Source: Verrucomicrobiota bacterium
GTDB lineage: Bacteria; Verrucomicrobiota; Verrucomicrobiia; Limisphaerales; JACPZS01
Assembly (NCBI GenBank): GCA_016195385.1
Contig: JACPZS010000008.1
Location: forward strand, 1 to 37,991
Reading direction: 5' to 3'
Length of the DNA stretch: 37,991 nt
The notes under the pieces are model-generated. The model was given only the letters and a program-made list of their open reading frames with translations, did no database searches and had not been told where the DNA came from. Of this stretch, positions 15,070-23,388 are shown one piece after another. How positions within the stretch are numbered: position 1 is the first letter of the stretch; each line of letters starts with the position of its first letter. Made by a program: the position numbers and the translations under genes.

Positions 15070-16152
15070 GTGCATTTAGCCCGACTACGACTGCGCGATT
15101 TCCGAAATTACGCGCGACTCGACGCTGAATTCGATCCGGGTTTTCACCTCATTCTCGGCGACAACGCGCAGGGCAAGACGAACATTCTCGAAGCGATTTA
15201 TCTGCTCGCCACGTTGCGTTCGTTTCGCGGCGTCGGGGGCGCGCAGATGATTCGCCACGAACAAAAGGGCTACTTCGTCGGTGGCCACGTGGTGGGGCAG
15301 GGGAGCCATGAACTCAAACTCTACTGGTCGTTGCGTGAGCGGAAACTCAGCGTCGATGCGCAACCGGTGCGCCGGCTGGCCGACTACCTTGGGCTGTGCC
15401 GCGCCGTCGTGATGTGTACGGAAGATTTGCAGTTGATCAAAGGCTCCGCGCGCATCCGGCGGCGTTTCCTGGACTTGCTGCTTGCGCACACGCATCCGAC
15501 CTACCTGCCGCTGCTCCAGCGCTACATGAAGGCGCTGCGCGCGCGCAACGCGTTGCTCAAGCAATCCGGCTCCGACCCGGTGGCGTTGGAAAGTTTTTCA
15601 CACGAACTGATCGCGGCGGGTGCGGAGTTGATCCGGCTGCGCCGCGAATTACTGCCTCGTTTTTCGCCGCTGGTTCGCATGGCGTACCAGCACATTGCCG
15701 AAGCAGCGGAAGAAGTCCGCTTGGAATATGCGCCGAGTGTGAAAAATGATTTCGCCGTTGAACTCGCGCAATCGCGCGGCCGCGAGCGCGTGTATCGCTC
15801 GACGCTTGTCGGCCCGCATCGCGACGAATTGCAACTGTGGCTGGCGGATCGGCCGGCGGCGCAATTTGCGAGCGAAGGCCAGAAGCGCACGCTGGCCATC
15901 GCGCTCAAGATGGCGCAGGCCGAATACTTCAGCGGCATCCACGGCTCGCCGCCGATTCTGCTCATCGACGACGTGATGGGCGAACTCGACGCGCGCCGCC
16001 GCAGCGGATTTATTCCGCTGCTGGAGCGGGCGCATCAAGCGCGCGGGCAGGTGTTCATGACCTGCACCGAGGAGAATTGGCCGCGCGAACTCGGCCGCGA
16101 AGTGCAACGCTGGGAAGTCAGCGCCGGCAAGCTGAAGCAATTACTGGCTTGA
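15070..16152 (+). CDS. recF: DNA replication and repair protein RecF
   Basis: 360 residues, typical of RecF, the SMC-like ATPase that with RecO and RecR directs RecA to gaps. The start is GTG, giving M-H-L-A-R-L-R-L-R-D-F-R-N-Y. Walker A is G-D-N-A-Q-G-K-T-N at about 30-38. The ABC signature S-E-G-Q-K-R-T-L-A-I-A-L-K is near 275, and Walker B/D-loop I-L-L-I-D-D-V-M-G-E-L-D near 300. Other family blocks (L-R-S-F-R-G, then V-G-P-H-R-D-E-L) are present. No Shine-Dalgarno is obvious. The gene is not in the common dnaA-dnaN-recF-gyrB cluster; recO lies 2.5 kb away on the other strand. Confidence 0.96.
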   Translation: MHLARLRLRDFRNYARLDAEFDPGFHLILGDNAQGKTNILEAIYLLATLRSFRGVGGAQMIRHEQKGYFVGGHVVGQGSHELKLYWSLRERKLSVDAQPVRRLADYLGLCRAVVMCTEDLQLIKGSARIRRRFLDLLLAHTHPTYLPLLQRYMKALRARNALLKQSGSDPVALESFSHELIAAGAELIRLRRELLPRFSPLVRMAYQHIAEAAEEVRLEYAPSVKNDFAVELAQSRGRERVYRSTLVGPHRDELQLWLADRPAAQFASEGQKRTLAIALKMAQAEYFSGIHGSPPILLIDDVMGELDARRRSGFIPLLERAHQARGQVFMTCTEENWPRELGREVQRWEVSAGKLKQLLA

Positions 16153-16227
16153 AGCGCACTCAGCGAGCGCGTTTCCAAGCTGCTTCGGAAAAAGTATCAC
16201 TTTCGATTGCGCGCAGATTTTTGAACC

Positions 16228-16248
16228 GCGCGGATAAAAAATCCGCGC
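16228..16248 (+). terminator. Hairpin downstream of recF
   Basis: A perfect 8-bp stem (gcgcggat / atccgcgc) with a five-A loop lies 76 bp past the recF stop. There is no run of T after it, so intrinsic termination on the plus strand is doubtful. It may instead be a short repeat of unknown kind. Confidence 0.3.
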
Positions 16249-16341
16249 TCCCAGTGCTGCGGTTCCACGCCAAGGAATCGCTCATGGCAACTCAGTTCGT
16301 CGCTGGCGAAACTCCTGGACTCAATTTAGAGTGGCGGCGAA

Positions 16342-17214
16342 ATGGAAACCAACGCGACCGTGATCACTGCGCGTTCACAGCGCCAGGCAATGGATTGGAG
16401 CCTCGTGCTCGCCAGCCAGGGCATCGAGACGACGATTGATCTCGCGCCCGAAAGCGGCGGCTGGATTTTGTTGATTGGCGCGCACGATGCGCCACGAGCT
16501 TTCGCGGCGCTGCGCCAGTACCGTTTGGAAAATCGCGGCTGGACCTGGCAACAGCCGCTCAGTTGGTCGGGATTGACGTTCCATTGGGGCGCGGCGATTT
16601 GGGCGTTCTCACTCGCACTGATTTTTTCTTTCGACGCAGGGCAGGGGAGCGGGTTGCGTTCAAGCGGAGCGATGGACAGTGTCGCGGTGCGCGCCGGGCA
16701 ATGGTGGCGGCTGTTGACGGCCGTGAGTTTGCATTCGGATCTTGGCCACTTGGCTGCCAATCTGACATTCGGTTTTCTGCTGCTGGGTTTGGCGATGGCG
16801 CGCTACGGCGCGGGCTTGGCGCTGCTCGCCGCATTTCTCGCCGGCGGCTTGGGCAATGTGTTCGGCTTGATTTTCAACGCCGGGCCGTATCGTGGCGTCG
16901 GCGCGAGCGGCATGGTGATGGGCGCGCTGGGTTTGATGACGGTGCAATCGCTGGCTTTGTGGCAGGCGCATCCGCGCGCGGGCCGGCTGATCGTCAGCGG
17001 TTTGTTCGGAGGCACGTTGTTGTTCGTCTTGCTCGGCCTCGATCCCAAGAGCGACGTCGTCGCGCATTTGGGAGGCTTTGTCGGTGGATTGCTATTTGGA
17101 GGAATTCTCGCGTGGCTCCCAGCGAAACGGATCCACACGCTGCGAGTTAATTTGGCTGCGAGTCTTCTCCTGCTGGGCTTGTTTTTCGGAACGTGGTGGC
17201 TGGCGCTGCGCTAA
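16342..17214 (+). CDS. Rhomboid family intramembrane serine protease
   Basis: 290 residues. A cytoplasmic N-terminal part of about 80 residues precedes six or seven membrane segments. The catalytic dyad is visible: G-V-G-A-S-G-M-V-M-G with Ser189 and D-V-V-A-H-L-G-G-F-V-G-G with His242. The H-S-D-L-G-H-L-A-A-N segment (131-140) supplies the oxyanion His and Asn of rhomboids. These enzymes cut transmembrane helices of other membrane proteins. The N-terminal segment (Q-A-M-D-W-S-L-V-L-A-S-Q-G-I-E-T) resembles the small soluble domain seen in some bacterial rhomboids. It converges with the Gfo/Idh/MocA gene, overlapping its stop by 4 bp. The substrate is unknown. Confidence 0.93.
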   Translation: METNATVITARSQRQAMDWSLVLASQGIETTIDLAPESGGWILLIGAHDAPRAFAALRQYRLENRGWTWQQPLSWSGLTFHWGAAIWAFSLALIFSFDAGQGSGLRSSGAMDSVAVRAGQWWRLLTAVSLHSDLGHLAANLTFGFLLLGLAMARYGAGLALLAAFLAGGLGNVFGLIFNAGPYRGVGASGMVMGALGLMTVQSLALWQAHPRAGRLIVSGLFGGTLLFVLLGLDPKSDVVAHLGGFVGGLLFGGILAWLPAKRIHTLRVNLAASLLLLGLFFGTWWLALR

Positions 17215-18335
17215 CCGCGTTCATTTTGAAAATGCTCGCGAGTCCGGTCGTGCGCGAGATGCGCGGCCTCCGTCGATTTCGCCTCGGAAAAATCCGGCGG
17301 AGTGAACGTCGTCTCCAGTTCGAGCGTGCGGCCTTCGCGTCCGGCTTGTTGCGCTTTCAGCATGATTTCCAAAACGTGCAGCGCGTGTTCCGGCGTCACG
17401 AGTGGTCGCTGCCGTGCGTGGACGCACTCGACTAGATGGCGCAGGCCGTCGGCCCACGGCCAGTCCGGCGTGGTCTCTTTGAACACCTGCCACGCGCCGG
17501 CGGAATTTTGCCAGAGTTCGTAGCCGTCGGGATCCCAGTCGTCACCGAGCATCTGAATCGTTCCGGTGGTGCCGTAAATTTCGAGCGCGGGATTGCGATA
17601 CGCCTGCAGCGTGAAGCCACTCGTCACGACGCCGAATGCTGCGTCGCCGAAATCGAGCAACACTTGCGCGTTGTCCTCGGCGTCGACTTGGATTTTGCGC
17701 CCGTTGATTTCGCGTTCGGGAATCGCGACACCGGTCATCGCCGTCACGCGCTTTGCGGGGCCGATCAAGCCGGTCAAACTCGTGAGGCAATACACGCCGA
17801 GGTCGAACAAACACCCGCCGCCCGGTTGGTAAAACCATTCGCTCCACCACGGCCCCGACCAGCCGTAACGCGCGCGAGCTGAACATGGTTTCCCAATGTC
17901 GCCGCTGCGAATGCGCCGCGCGATGGTTTGAAACGTCGGACTCAGAACGGTGAACGGCGCGCAAACGAGCAGACCACGACTGCGCCGCGCAACTTCGACA
18001 ATTTCCTTCGCATCGGCGAGCGACGTGGCGAGTGGCTTTTCGAGCAGGACGTGTTTGCCGGCGTTGAGTGCGGCTTTCGTCAATGCCGCGTGGGTCGGCA
18101 TCGAAGTGAGGATGTTGACAAGATCGATGCTCGGATCATCGAGCACGTCGCGCGTCTCGGTGGTGAAGCGCGGCACGCCCATCGTTAGGGCGCGTTCGCG
18201 CTGCGCTTCACGGCCGCAGCCGACGACGAGTTCTGCCAGGTCGCGGCGCTGGAGTTTCTCGCACTGCGGCACGTAGGCTTCGAGCACGTTGCCGCAGCCG
18301 ATGATGCCGATGCGCAGCGGAGCGCGCGCGCTCAC
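17211..18335 (-). CDS. Gfo/Idh/MocA family oxidoreductase
   Basis: 374 residues from GTG at 18335. The frame is open further upstream, but this start overlaps the stop of the DUF1080 gene as GTGA and has AAGGAG 5 nt before it. It puts the Rossmann motif G-I-I-G-C-G-N right at the N-terminus, as in the family. The E-K-P-L-A motif with the catalytic Lys lies near residue 100; Y-Q-P-G-G-G-C-L-F-D-L-G-V-Y-C-L is the substrate-side motif, with Cys where many members have His. Such enzymes oxidise sugar hydroxyls, including C3 of glycosides, with NAD(P). Coupling to a 3-keto-disaccharide hydrolase gene supports a 3-keto-sugar role, but the substrate is inferred. Confidence 0.9.
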   Translation of the reverse strand: MSARAPLRIGIIGCGNVLEAYVPQCEKLQRRDLAELVVGCGREAQRERALTMGVPRFTTETRDVLDDPSIDLVNILTSMPTHAALTKAALNAGKHVLLEKPLATSLADAKEIVEVARRSRGLLVCAPFTVLSPTFQTIARRIRSGDIGKPCSARARYGWSGPWWSEWFYQPGGGCLFDLGVYCLTSLTGLIGPAKRVTAMTGVAIPEREINGRKIQVDAEDNAQVLLDFGDAAFGVVTSGFTLQAYRNPALEIYGTTGTIQMLGDDWDPDGYELWQNSAGAWQVFKETTPDWPWADGLRHLVECVHARQRPLVTPEHALHVLEIMLKAQQAGREGRTLELETTFTPPDFSEAKSTEAAHLAHDRTREHFQNERG

Positions 18336-19936
18336 AACAACTCCTTCACCCGCACGTTGCGATGCCGCACGGCCTGCTTGTACGGATAATTTTGCAAGCC
18401 GATGTAGCCGGCGAGCGGACGCTTTTGATCGTCGGTCCACGTGTTCACGAGCTGGCCGTTGATCCGCAGCGAGTAATTCGGCCCGATGCAAATCAACTCG
18501 TAGTTGTTCCACTCACCATATTTTTTTACCGGCACTGCGACCGGGCCGTGGAACGGATAAAACGCGCCGGTGCCATCCTTCAAATTTTTCTCCGCCGGAT
18601 TGCCGATTTCGAACTCATGCCCCTGGCGCACAGCGATCCACGGATCGTTCGCGGGATTCGGGAAGCGCACGAAAACGCCGGAGTCCGAGTCCGGCCCTTC
18701 CTGCATCCATTCGCCGCGCATGACGAAGTTCGTGAACACGCGGTTGGTGTACCACCACAAGCCCATGCCGCCGTTGCCGGTAGCGACGCCATTTGCCAAA
18801 GTGAAATTCCCCGGCCCGCACTGCGTCCAGCCGTCATTCACTGTGTTGCCGAACAACGAAACGAAACCCGTTTCATCCGCTGGCTCGGCGGGAACATGTT
18901 TCAAAAGCGCGGCGGGAATCTCGGAAATCGGTTTCGCCTCGGCCTTGCGGAAAAAAAGTTCCGCGCCTTCGGATTGGAGTTGGATTTTCCCGTGCGTCAA
19001 TCGCTGCTCGATTCCGTTTTCTTTATAGCGCGGATTTGTCAGCACGAGCACGACTTCACCGTTGAGCAAATGGATGCCGACGTTGCCCCACGCGATCACT
19101 TCGCAGACGTTCCAGTCCCGCGGCTTCTCCGGATCGAGCAGCGAGGTCACGCCTTCGCCGGTGGTGACGCGCGGCGTGCCGGGTTCCCAAATGAAGCACT
19201 TCTCGCCCGGCCCTTCGCCGCGATACGGCACGCGCGGATCGTTTTCGAGCGTGACGCGACGGCCTTCGATGTCGATGTAGGTGCCCGCGACGCTCCACCA
19301 TTGGCCGACGCCTTTTTCCATGATGTTGCATTCGACCGAGCGCATCCATGCGTAACTCCCCGCGCCGTGCTCGCCGATGCACCAGTAGAGCAGGCCGGAG
19401 TCGCGGTAGTGTTTCGGCTCGTTGCGTGGCGGCCATTTTTTCTCGCCCCACTTGTATTCGACTCGGAAGTGAGCATTGCCAAATTCTTCCTTGGACGTCA
19501 CCGCGCCGAATCCCTGACCCGAAACGTGGATCGCCGGCGAGCCAGACTTGTCGTCCACGGTGAAAACGCCGAGCGGATCGTTGTTCAAACCGAGCGCGGG
19601 TTCTTTGGACGTGGCTTTGTCGGAGTAACCGCCGCTCTTTGGACCGAGCCATTTGTCCCAGCCGGAAAGATCTTTGCCGTTGAAGAGCTGGTGCCATTGC
19701 GGGTCGTTCGGTGTGGCGGCGAAAAGCGTTGGGACGCTGAGTGAAAACAGTAACACAAGTGCAGCGAACAGGCGCAACCAACTTGCCGCACAATCGCCGT
19801 GCTTGAAAGTGGCGATGCCACTCGTTACTGGCCGAATTTGTTCGTCCGCACTCGTCGTGTAGTAAATTCCAAAGCAGTTGAACTCACCAACGTAAAGACG
19901 GTTCGTAGCAGCATTCTGGTTAGGTGGCGTAGTCAC
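18332..19936 (-). CDS. Secreted two-domain 3-keto-disaccharide hydrolase-like protein (DUF1080 x2)
   Basis: 534 residues. After a signal-like segment (about 54-74: L-R-L-F-A-A-L-V-L-L-F-S-L-S-V) come two DUF1080 sandwiches. The first (about 80-340) has W-H-Q-L-F-N-G-K-D-L-S-G-W, R-D-S-G-L-L-Y-W and E-C-N-I-M-E. The second (about 355-534) has F-V-S-L-F-G-N-T-V-N-D-G-W, D-S-D-S-G-V-F-V-R-F and H-E-F-E-I-G-N. DUF1080 proteins cleave 3-keto-glycosides, so this exported protein fits oxidative glycoside breakdown together with the next gene. The GTG start at 19936 overlaps the preceding stop (GTGA). However, it leaves about 50 odd residues before the signal sequence; a TTG at 19777 would give a cleaner signal peptide. 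The start is therefore uncertain. Confidence 0.85.
   Translation of the reverse strand: MTTPPNQNAATNRLYVGEFNCFGIYYTTSADEQIRPVTSGIATFKHGDCAASWLRLFAALVLLFSLSVPTLFAATPNDPQWHQLFNGKDLSGWDKWLGPKSGGYSDKATSKEPALGLNNDPLGVFTVDDKSGSPAIHVSGQGFGAVTSKEEFGNAHFRVEYKWGEKKWPPRNEPKHYRDSGLLYWCIGEHGAGSYAWMRSVECNIMEKGVGQWWSVAGTYIDIEGRRVTLENDPRVPYRGEGPGEKCFIWEPGTPRVTTGEGVTSLLDPEKPRDWNVCEVIAWGNVGIHLLNGEVVLVLTNPRYKENGIEQRLTHGKIQLQSEGAELFFRKAEAKPISEIPAALLKHVPAEPADETGFVSLFGNTVNDGWTQCGPGNFTLANGVATGNGGMGLWWYTNRVFTNFVMRGEWMQEGPDSDSGVFVRFPNPANDPWIAVRQGHEFEIGNPAEKNLKDGTGAFYPFHGPVAVPVKKYGEWNNYELICIGPNYSLRINGQLVNTWTDDQKRPLAGYIGLQNYPYKQAVRHRNVRVKELL
18341..18346 (-). promoter_or_regulatory. Ribosome-binding site of the Gfo/Idh/MocA gene
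   Basis: AAGGAG on the minus strand, inside the last codons of the DUF1080 gene, 5 nt before the GTG at 18335. It decides the start and indicates translational coupling of the two genes. Confidence 0.75.
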
Positions 19937-20388
19937 TTGCCTTTCTCTTTCTGAGTGTCGGGGGTGCTCATCATCTTTCGTAGCTCGGATGTCGGAATCG
20001 GCGTCAGCACTCCGTTCGTGCTTACGAACGCGTCCAAAACATTATCATCCTTGTCAGCGAGAACCACCTCACTGAGAACATTGCTTCGATACTCGAAATT
20101 CACATCAAAGCCGTTTTGGGTCGCGACGAGTAAGTATCCAGTTCCCGGCGCAGTGAGATGATCAGCTGCAAGCTTGCCATCATGATAAAAACGGTAAAGA
20201 CGACTCTTGAGCACTCCATTTGTCGTGGTCGTGCTGCGTAACAAGTTCGTCTTACCAGCTCGCGTGAAAAACTCCTTGGTAATTACTGCGCCAGACTGCG
20301 CATTGGTTTTCACGGTAGTGGTAATGCCGATGTCGTCCGCTGCAAAGAGACACATAACCGAGAACAAGAAAGCAATGATGGTTTTCAT
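19933..20388 (-). CDS. Small secreted protein, unknown
   Basis: 151 residues from ATG 20388, chosen because it starts a signal peptide (M-K-T-I-I-A-F-L-F-S-V-M-C-L-F-A-A). The mature part is beta-rich and polar: V-I-T-K-E-F-F-T-R-A-G-K-T-N, then L-Y-R-F-Y-H-D-G-K-L, then D-K-D-D-N-V-L-D-A-F. This looks like the toxin-immunity/MORN-like style of strand repeats, but no family was recognised. It is first in a minus-strand row with the DUF1080 and Gfo/Idh/MocA genes and overlaps the former by 4 bp. Function unknown. Confidence 0.65.
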   Translation of the reverse strand: MKTIIAFLFSVMCLFAADDIGITTTVKTNAQSGAVITKEFFTRAGKTNLLRSTTTTNGVLKSRLYRFYHDGKLAADHLTAPGTGYLLVATQNGFDVNFEYRSNVLSEVVLADKDDNVLDAFVSTNGVLTPIPTSELRKMMSTPDTQKEKGK

Positions 20389-20567
20389 AGTAAAACGCCG
20401 CGTGAAAGACATTCGACCGCAATTTGCGGCCAAACCTGTTCACGAAACTGGCAAGCGTTGGGTTCAGCATGAAGCGAGTTTAAGCGTGGTGAGTCGAGTG
20501 TCGAGACGGATTTGCCCACAGTACTCTTCATGGGCGCAACTCAGCTTTTTGCAGCGGTGTCGCCGAT

Positions 20568-20713
20568 TCTCATTAGCACCCAGCTTTAGCTGGGTGAAAC
20601 ATGCGGCCAATGTACGCAACCGCTTCAGCGGTTTCCCGGCCCGTCAAACCGCTCAAGCGGTTCAGCTGTTCTGGCGCTCTCGATCACCCAGCTAAAGCTG
20701 GGTGCTAATGAGA
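20568..20713. repeat. REPIN-like element with 30-bp perfect inverted ends
   Basis: Bases 20568-20597 are the exact reverse complement of 20684-20713. Each arm is itself palindromic around the 6-bp core caccca...tgggtg. Two smaller hairpins lie inside (aaccgct-containing, about 20618-20634 and 20647-20662). The 146-bp element sits in the 422-bp gap between the small secreted protein gene and rpe. There is no coding capacity and no clear target-site duplication. Its form is that of REP/REPIN elements, which are usually moved by a RAYT transposase encoded elsewhere. Confidence 0.9.
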
Positions 20714-20810
20714 GTCCTCTTGTCGAGTTGCAAGAAAGTGAGGCGAGCCTATTCCCAATCGCGCAGCTTCGCGCTTCCCTCGCGGGGCGGCTTGCGATTA
20801 TCTTCGTCGC

Positions 20811-21479
20811 ATGATTATTGCGCCGTCATTGCTCGCCGCGAACTTCAGTCGCTTCGCTCACGAAGTGGAGCGCGTGCAGCGCGCGGGCGCGGAGTGGCTC
20901 CATCTGGACATCATGGACGGCCATTTCGTGCCGAACATTTCGTTTGGCCCGGAAGTCGTGCGCGTGCTGCGGCCGCAGACCAAAATTTTCTTCGACACGC
21001 ATCTCATGTGCTCGAAGCCGGAGGTTTTGATCGAGACGTTTGCCAAGTTCGGTTCGGATCAAATCACCGTGCATGTGGAGCTGGGCGAGCGCGTGCTGCC
21101 GTTGCTCTGGAAGATCAAGTCGCTGGGTAAAAAAGTCGGGCTGGCGGTGAACCCGCCGACGGCGATTTCGCAGGCCGAGCCATACTTGAAGCAAATCGAC
21201 CTGCTATTGATCATGACGGTGAATCCGGGTTTCGGCGGGCAGCCGTTCATCGCGGAGACGCTGCCCAAGATGCAGCAAGCGGCGGCGTGGCGGCGCGAGC
21301 GGGGTTTGGAGTATCGCATTGAGGTCGATGGCGGCATCAACTTCGCGACGGCGGCGGATTGCGCCCGCGCGGGAGCGGACACGTTCGTCAGCGGCACGGC
21401 GCTCTTCGGCAAGAAACAAATGGGCGCGGCGTTGCGAAAGATGCAGGCCATCGTCGAAGCCGCCAAACCTGCGGAGTGA
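20811..21479 (+). CDS. rpe: Ribulose-phosphate 3-epimerase
   Basis: 222 residues, the normal length of this TIM-barrel enzyme that interconverts ribulose-5-phosphate and xylulose-5-phosphate in the pentose phosphate or Calvin pathway. Motifs in order: I-I-A-P-S-L-L-A-A-N-F, then H-L-D-I-M-D-G-H-F-V-P-N with a metal-binding His and Asp, then D-T-H-L-M, then M-T-V-N-P-G-F-G-G-Q, and E-V-D-G-G-I-N with the second catalytic Asp, then V-S-G-T-A-L-F. It is a stand-alone gene between two repeat elements. A ~180-bp dispersed repeat begins 3 nt after its stop. Confidence 0.97.
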   Translation: MIIAPSLLAANFSRFAHEVERVQRAGAEWLHLDIMDGHFVPNISFGPEVVRVLRPQTKIFFDTHLMCSKPEVLIETFAKFGSDQITVHVELGERVLPLLWKIKSLGKKVGLAVNPPTAISQAEPYLKQIDLLLIMTVNPGFGGQPFIAETLPKMQQAAAWRRERGLEYRIEVDGGINFATAADCARAGADTFVSGTALFGKKQMGAALRKMQAIVEAAKPAE

Positions 21480-21482
21480 ATC

Positions 21483-21670
21483 CGAATTGCGAAATTGAAA
21501 CTGCCGCAAAGAACACAAAGAACGCAGAGAGAGCGGAGGAGTAATAACGACGAACAACGGAAAAGAATCTGACCGTCGTTGTAACTTGAAGATCGGCCCG
21601 CCTTTCTTTATGCACTATGTGTTCTCTCGTGGCCAATTTCGGTTTTGGAGATTTAATCTCCGGAAAAGAT
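21483..21670 (+). repeat. Dispersed 3'-end repeat, copy 1 (after rpe)
   Basis: This stretch aligns along its length with 37683-37860. It begins with cgaattg 3 nt after the rpe stop. A purine-rich run of near 9-bp units (gcaaagaac, acaaagaac, gcagagaga) follows. Later comes the pyrimidine-rich counterpart (cctttctttatgcac, gtgttctctcgtggc), so the ends are imperfect inverted repeats. It closes with a hairpin (ggagat-tta-atctcc, about 21647-21661). No open frame is shared between the copies. The 327-bp gap up to 21806 holds no gene. Confidence 0.85.
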
Positions 21671-21806
21671 TTCGCGGCGAAGTGCGTGACCTTCGCTTGC
21701 TTGCGCGGTCAGAAGCTAACAGCAAAGCCCTTTGGACGGAAACAGCCTTGATCGATCGGCGGTTTTGGCTGCGTGACGAAGCGTGCTTGTGTAATAATTC
21801 AATTCA

Positions 21807-23015
21807 ATGAGTCACATCGGTGACATCCTCATCGTCGGCCTGAAGTGGCTGGTCATTTTCGCGCTCATCGGCTGGGTCGGCTGGCGCGCGCTGAAGAACA
21901 CGGAGGATGATCGACTAATCAGCAAATGGATCATCACGGCGGCGGTGCTGCCGGTCGCAGTGTGGATAATGATTTCGACCGGGCCGTTTTTCGGCGTGCC
22001 GATGGCGGCGGCGTGCGGAGTGATTTTGGGAGTGATGTGGGCGCCGAATGTCGGTGGAATTCTGGCCATTCCCTTCACGAGCCTGTTCGATGGCGGTGGC
22101 ACTGAAATCGAACCCGCGCCGTTTTACTCCATCGCGGAAGCACGGCGCAAACAGGGGCGCTACGCCGAGGCGTTAGCGGAGGTGGAACAACAACTGGTAA
22201 AATTTCCGAACGACTTTCAAGGCTGGCTGCTGCTGGCGCAAATTCAGGCGGAAGATTTGAAAGACATTGCGGCGGCGCAAACGACCATCGAAAAGCTCGT
22301 GAATCAAGGCGGACACGCGCCCAAAAATGTGGCGCACGCGCTCAATCGTCTGGCGGACTGGCAGTTGAAGTTTGGCGTGGATTTGGCAACGGTGCGCGAA
22401 ACCTTCGAGCAGATTCGCGAACGGTTTCCCGATACCGAACTAGCGCAGATGGCGGCTCAACGGATTGCTCATCTGTGCGGCCCGGACAGTGTGGCGCAAC
22501 CACGCGAAGCCCGGCTCATTCCGGTGCCGCATCTTGGTGAAAATGTGGGGTTGCGGGCGGACTTCAAAGGCTTGGAGTTGCCCGGGGTTGATCACGATTC
22601 CGTGGCGGCAAAGCTGGTGAAGCATCTTGCCGCGCATCCGCTCGACTACGAGGCGCGCGAACAACTGGCGCGGCTTTACGTCGAGCATTTTGCCCGGCTC
22701 GATCTTGCGACCGATCAACTGGAGCAAATGATCAATCATCCCCACCAGCCGGAAAAGCAGATCGTTCACTGGCTGAATCTGCTGGCGGACTGGCAAATTC
22801 GTTTTGCGCAGGATGTGAATGCTGCCCGTTGCGCACTGGAGCGAATTGTTGAACGTTTTCCGGAACATGCGGCGGCGGAAATCGCGCGGAACCGATTGCG
22901 CGTGCTCGGTCTTGAAATCAAAGGCCAGCAAAAAAGCCAAGCGGTGAAGCTTGGCTCGTACGAGCAGAACTTGGGGTTGAAAAAAGGCTGGCTTGCGAAA
23001 GATCCGCCTACTTGA
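21807..23015 (+). CDS. Membrane-anchored TPR protein
   Basis: 402 residues. Two or three membrane segments lie in the first 95 residues (W-L-V-I-F-A-L-I-G-W-V-G-W, and a Gly-rich pair near 45-90). The soluble remainder has TPR-like helices, for example A-E-A-R-R-K-Q-G-R-Y-A-E-A-L-A-E-V. An internal duplication is visible: H-A-L-N-R-L-A-D-W-Q-L-K-F-G in the first half and H-W-L-N-L-L-A-D-W-Q-I-R-F-A in the second, each followed by E-R-F-P and A-A-x-x-A-x-x-R-x. It converges with the DUF3568 gene and overlaps it by 8 bp. The role is unknown; TPR proteins of this kind usually organise complexes at the membrane. Confidence 0.75.
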   Translation: MSHIGDILIVGLKWLVIFALIGWVGWRALKNTEDDRLISKWIITAAVLPVAVWIMISTGPFFGVPMAAACGVILGVMWAPNVGGILAIPFTSLFDGGGTEIEPAPFYSIAEARRKQGRYAEALAEVEQQLVKFPNDFQGWLLLAQIQAEDLKDIAAAQTTIEKLVNQGGHAPKNVAHALNRLADWQLKFGVDLATVRETFEQIRERFPDTELAQMAAQRIAHLCGPDSVAQPREARLIPVPHLGENVGLRADFKGLELPGVDHDSVAAKLVKHLAAHPLDYEAREQLARLYVEHFARLDLATDQLEQMINHPHQPEKQIVHWLNLLADWQIRFAQDVNAARCALERIVERFPEHAAAEIARNRLRVLGLEIKGQQKSQAVKLGSYEQNLGLKKGWLAKDPPT

Positions 23016-23388
23016 GCTGCAGCGCGATGCGTTTCTCGACTTCATGCGCGAGGTCGATGTCCGAGCCGCCGTTCTTGGTGCGCACCTGGACAATCACCCG
23101 CGTGACATTCGCCTCGGTTTCTTCCAGCTTCACCCAAATTGATCGCGTATCGACGCGCGCTTCGAGCACTTTCGTCACGACGTCATCCCCCCGCAACGTG
23201 CCCAAATCTTCAAGCACTTTGCGTGCGGCGACCTGGACTTGCGCCACCGGGCGCTCATAGCGGCCTTCGATCGTATCCTTCTTAAACGGAACCCCGGCAT
23301 GATGCCGACCCTCCGGGCTCGTGTAGCAAGCGGTCGCAAGAAGAACCAGACCCATTGCCGATGCCAGCGCGAAAATTTTTTGTTTCAT
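23008..23388 (-). CDS. DUF3568-type lipoprotein
   Basis: 126 residues from ATG 23388, which opens a lipoprotein signal (M-K-Q-K-I-F-A-L-A-S, hydrophobic core, A-T-A-C lipobox), so the mature protein should be lipid-anchored. The rest (Y-E-R-P-V-A-Q-V, then A-R-K-V-L-E-D-L-G, then V-W-V-K-L type strands and D-I-D-L-A-H-E-V-E-K-R-I) fits the short DUF3568 family. The frame is open to 23451 upstream, but that part is not signal-like. Function unknown. Confidence 0.75.
   Translation of the reverse strand: MKQKIFALASAMGLVLLATACYTSPEGRHHAGVPFKKDTIEGRYERPVAQVQVAARKVLEDLGTLRGDDVVTKVLEARVDTRSIWVKLEETEANVTRVIVQVRTKNGGSDIDLAHEVEKRIALQLK

Noticed and set aside
16153..16341. A short gene between recF and the rhomboid gene
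   Set aside because: Only unremarkable short frames and an A-loop hairpin are present; no start with a ribosome-binding site.
18362..19744. A 460-codon open frame antisense to the DUF1080 gene
   Set aside because: It is the mirror of a strongly recognised two-domain gene and has no family features.
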